NCBI GenBank assembly: GCA_021199695.1
Contig: JAJQHP010000003.1
Coordinates: forward strand, 1 to 6,255
Reading direction: 5' to 3'
DNA length: 6,255 nt
Source of the DNA: Clostridiales bacterium
Lineage (GTDB): Bacteria; Bacillota; Clostridia; Oscillospirales; Oscillospiraceae
The translations under genes and the position numbers were made by a program. Below the pieces are notes generated by a model, which searched no databases, was not told the origin of the DNA, and saw nothing but the letters and a program-made list of their open reading frames with translations. Positions 5,614 to 6,255 of the stretch are shown one piece after another (the first letter of the stretch is position 1; each line of letters opens with the position of its first letter).

Positions 5614-5642
5614 TTAGACGGGGAAACGCAGGAAAAGTCACA
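5614..5642 (-). promoter_or_regulatory. ECF-type promoter of the sigma/anti-sigma operon
   Basis: On the minus strand TGTGAC (5637-5642) is followed by T-rich sequence, and after exactly 16 nt by CGTCTAA (5614-5620). This is the layout of Firmicute ECF promoters (TGaAAC-16-CGTC class). The start point would be near 5606-5608, giving a leader of about 27 nt. The natural reading is that the sigma factor activates its own operon; that is inference from the match. TTTTCCTGC occurs twice, 21 nt apart, in and upstream of this promoter. Confidence 0.65.
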
Positions 5643-5672
5643 GGGATTGCAGGAAAATTTGCGGGGACTGCG

Positions 5673-5702
5673 AAAAAAAAACAGGCCCCGCTCAGGGGCC
5701 TG
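5673..5702 (-). terminator. Intrinsic terminator of the MBL-fold gene
   Basis: An 8-bp GC stem, CAGGCCCC (5682-5689) and GGGGCCTG (5695-5702), with a 5-nt loop. On the minus strand it is followed at once by nine T (A-run 5673-5681). It lies 25 nt past the stop codon of the MBL-fold gene and upstream of the ECF promoter, so it separates the two transcripts. Confidence 0.9.
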
Positions 5703-5727
5703 CGTTCTGATTCTGACAGGGAAGCCG

Positions 5728-6255
5728 TCAGAGGGTGATCCGTTCCAAATCCTCCGGCACCCAGACGTTTCCGCTGAATACGCTTTGCGCCTCGGCGGTG
5801 AACCGTTCCCGGCGGTCCGCCCCGTAGTCCCGGGTGTGGTAGAGCACCAGATTCTTCGCGTTCAGCGAGGCCGCGTTGCGGCCCGCGTCCAGGGCGGTGG
5901 CGTGGCTAATGCGGTAGGGGTGATACCGCTCCCGGTCCTCGTAGAGGCAGAAGGCCTCGCTGAGCAGCCAGTCCGCCCCCTCCACATAGGGACGGCAGAC
6001 CTCCTGAAAGGGTTCATCCCCCAATGTGACCACGCTTGTGCCGTCCGGCAGCAGGGCGCGGAATCCGAACTGCCGGAGCTTGACAGAGTGGATGTCAAAG
6101 GCGGTCAGGGTCAGCCCCGCCGCTGCTGCCGTCTCCCCGTCCTCCACGGGACACAGGAGGATGCGGCTGCCGAACAGGTCGTAAACCGGCCCGTTGAGGG
6201 AGGTGCGGCAGATGGTGTCCACCAGCTCACACAGCTCCCTGTGGGCCAGCACCCG
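5728..6255 (-). CDS. Metallo-beta-lactamase-fold hydrolase (RNase Z-like), 5' end missing
   Basis: The C-terminal ~175 residues of a zinc hydrolase; the open frame continues through base 6255, so the GTG at 6250-6252 is not taken as a start. Counting from that codon, the visible fold elements are DIHSVKLRQFGFR (53-65, the His after the core strand), TLGDEP (77-82, with D79 in the place of the RNase Z GDT metal ligand), LLSEAF (97-101), ISHATALDAGRNA (115-127, with H117) and the last zinc histidine H139 in LVLYHTRD. This order matches RNase Z/BN-like and other small MBL-fold phosphodiesterase-type proteins. The HxHxDH signature would lie upstream, outside the window. Substrate is unknown: GDE in place of GDT and the lack of the usual RNase Z exosite context argue against naming it RNase Z. 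It ends at its own terminator and is probably not part of the sigma operon. Confidence 0.85.
   Translation of the reverse strand, partial: RVLAHRELCELVDTICRTSLNGPVYDLFGSRILLCPVEDGETAAAAGLTLTAFDIHSVKLRQFGFRALLPDGTSVVTLGDEPFQEVCRPYVEGADWLLSEAFCLYEDRERYHPYRISHATALDAGRNAASLNAKNLVLYHTRDYGADRRERFTAEAQSVFSGNVWVPEDLERITL

Overview
This is a high-GC window from what looks like a gut Clostridia chromosome, most likely Oscillospiraceae (Flavonifractor/Lawsonibacter/Intestinimonas-like). The basis is the strong GC bias at third codon positions, the Firmicute-type long Ddl and ECF sigma/zf-HC2 anti-sigma pair, strong AGGAGG-type ribosome sites, and an intergenic foldback element with CTCCCTC arms of a kind I recall from that family. 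The taxonomic call is inference; no rRNA or marker gene is present.

Left part (1-2607, minus strand): a cell-wall operon reading ddl -> murF -> start of an ABC-F-like ATPase. The genes are 6 nt apart at both junctions. Ddl makes D-Ala-D-Ala and MurF adds it to the UDP-MurNAc-tripeptide, so the first two genes catalyse consecutive steps of peptidoglycan precursor synthesis. A sigma-A type promoter for ddl is visible at 2669-2697.

Middle (2608-3190): a non-coding divergent intergenic region. It carries a ~243-bp MITE-like element (2744-2986) with 22-bp imperfect terminal inverted repeats, two terminal foldbacks and a central 19-bp hairpin. It lies between the ddl promoter and the promoter of the rightward gene without disrupting either. 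A separate 10-bp inverted repeat and a set of T-tracts lie between the element and the rightward promoter.

Centre right (3191-4434, plus strand): a single-gene unit for a class I PLP-dependent aminotransferase of the aspartate aminotransferase family. It most likely starts at a TTG codon (3191), and ends in a strong intrinsic terminator that can also serve the convergent unit.

Right part (4448-6255, minus strand): an ECF sigma factor and its membrane-anchored zinc-finger anti-sigma factor overlap by ATGA. In front of them is an ECF-type promoter (TGTGAC-16-CGTCTAA) that suggests autoregulation. Upstream lies a 5'-truncated metallo-beta-lactamase-fold hydrolase gene with its own terminator. 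I see no defence system, CRISPR, tRNA or rRNA. The less ordinary content is the foldback element and the sigma/anti-sigma signalling unit with an unrecognised extracytoplasmic domain.
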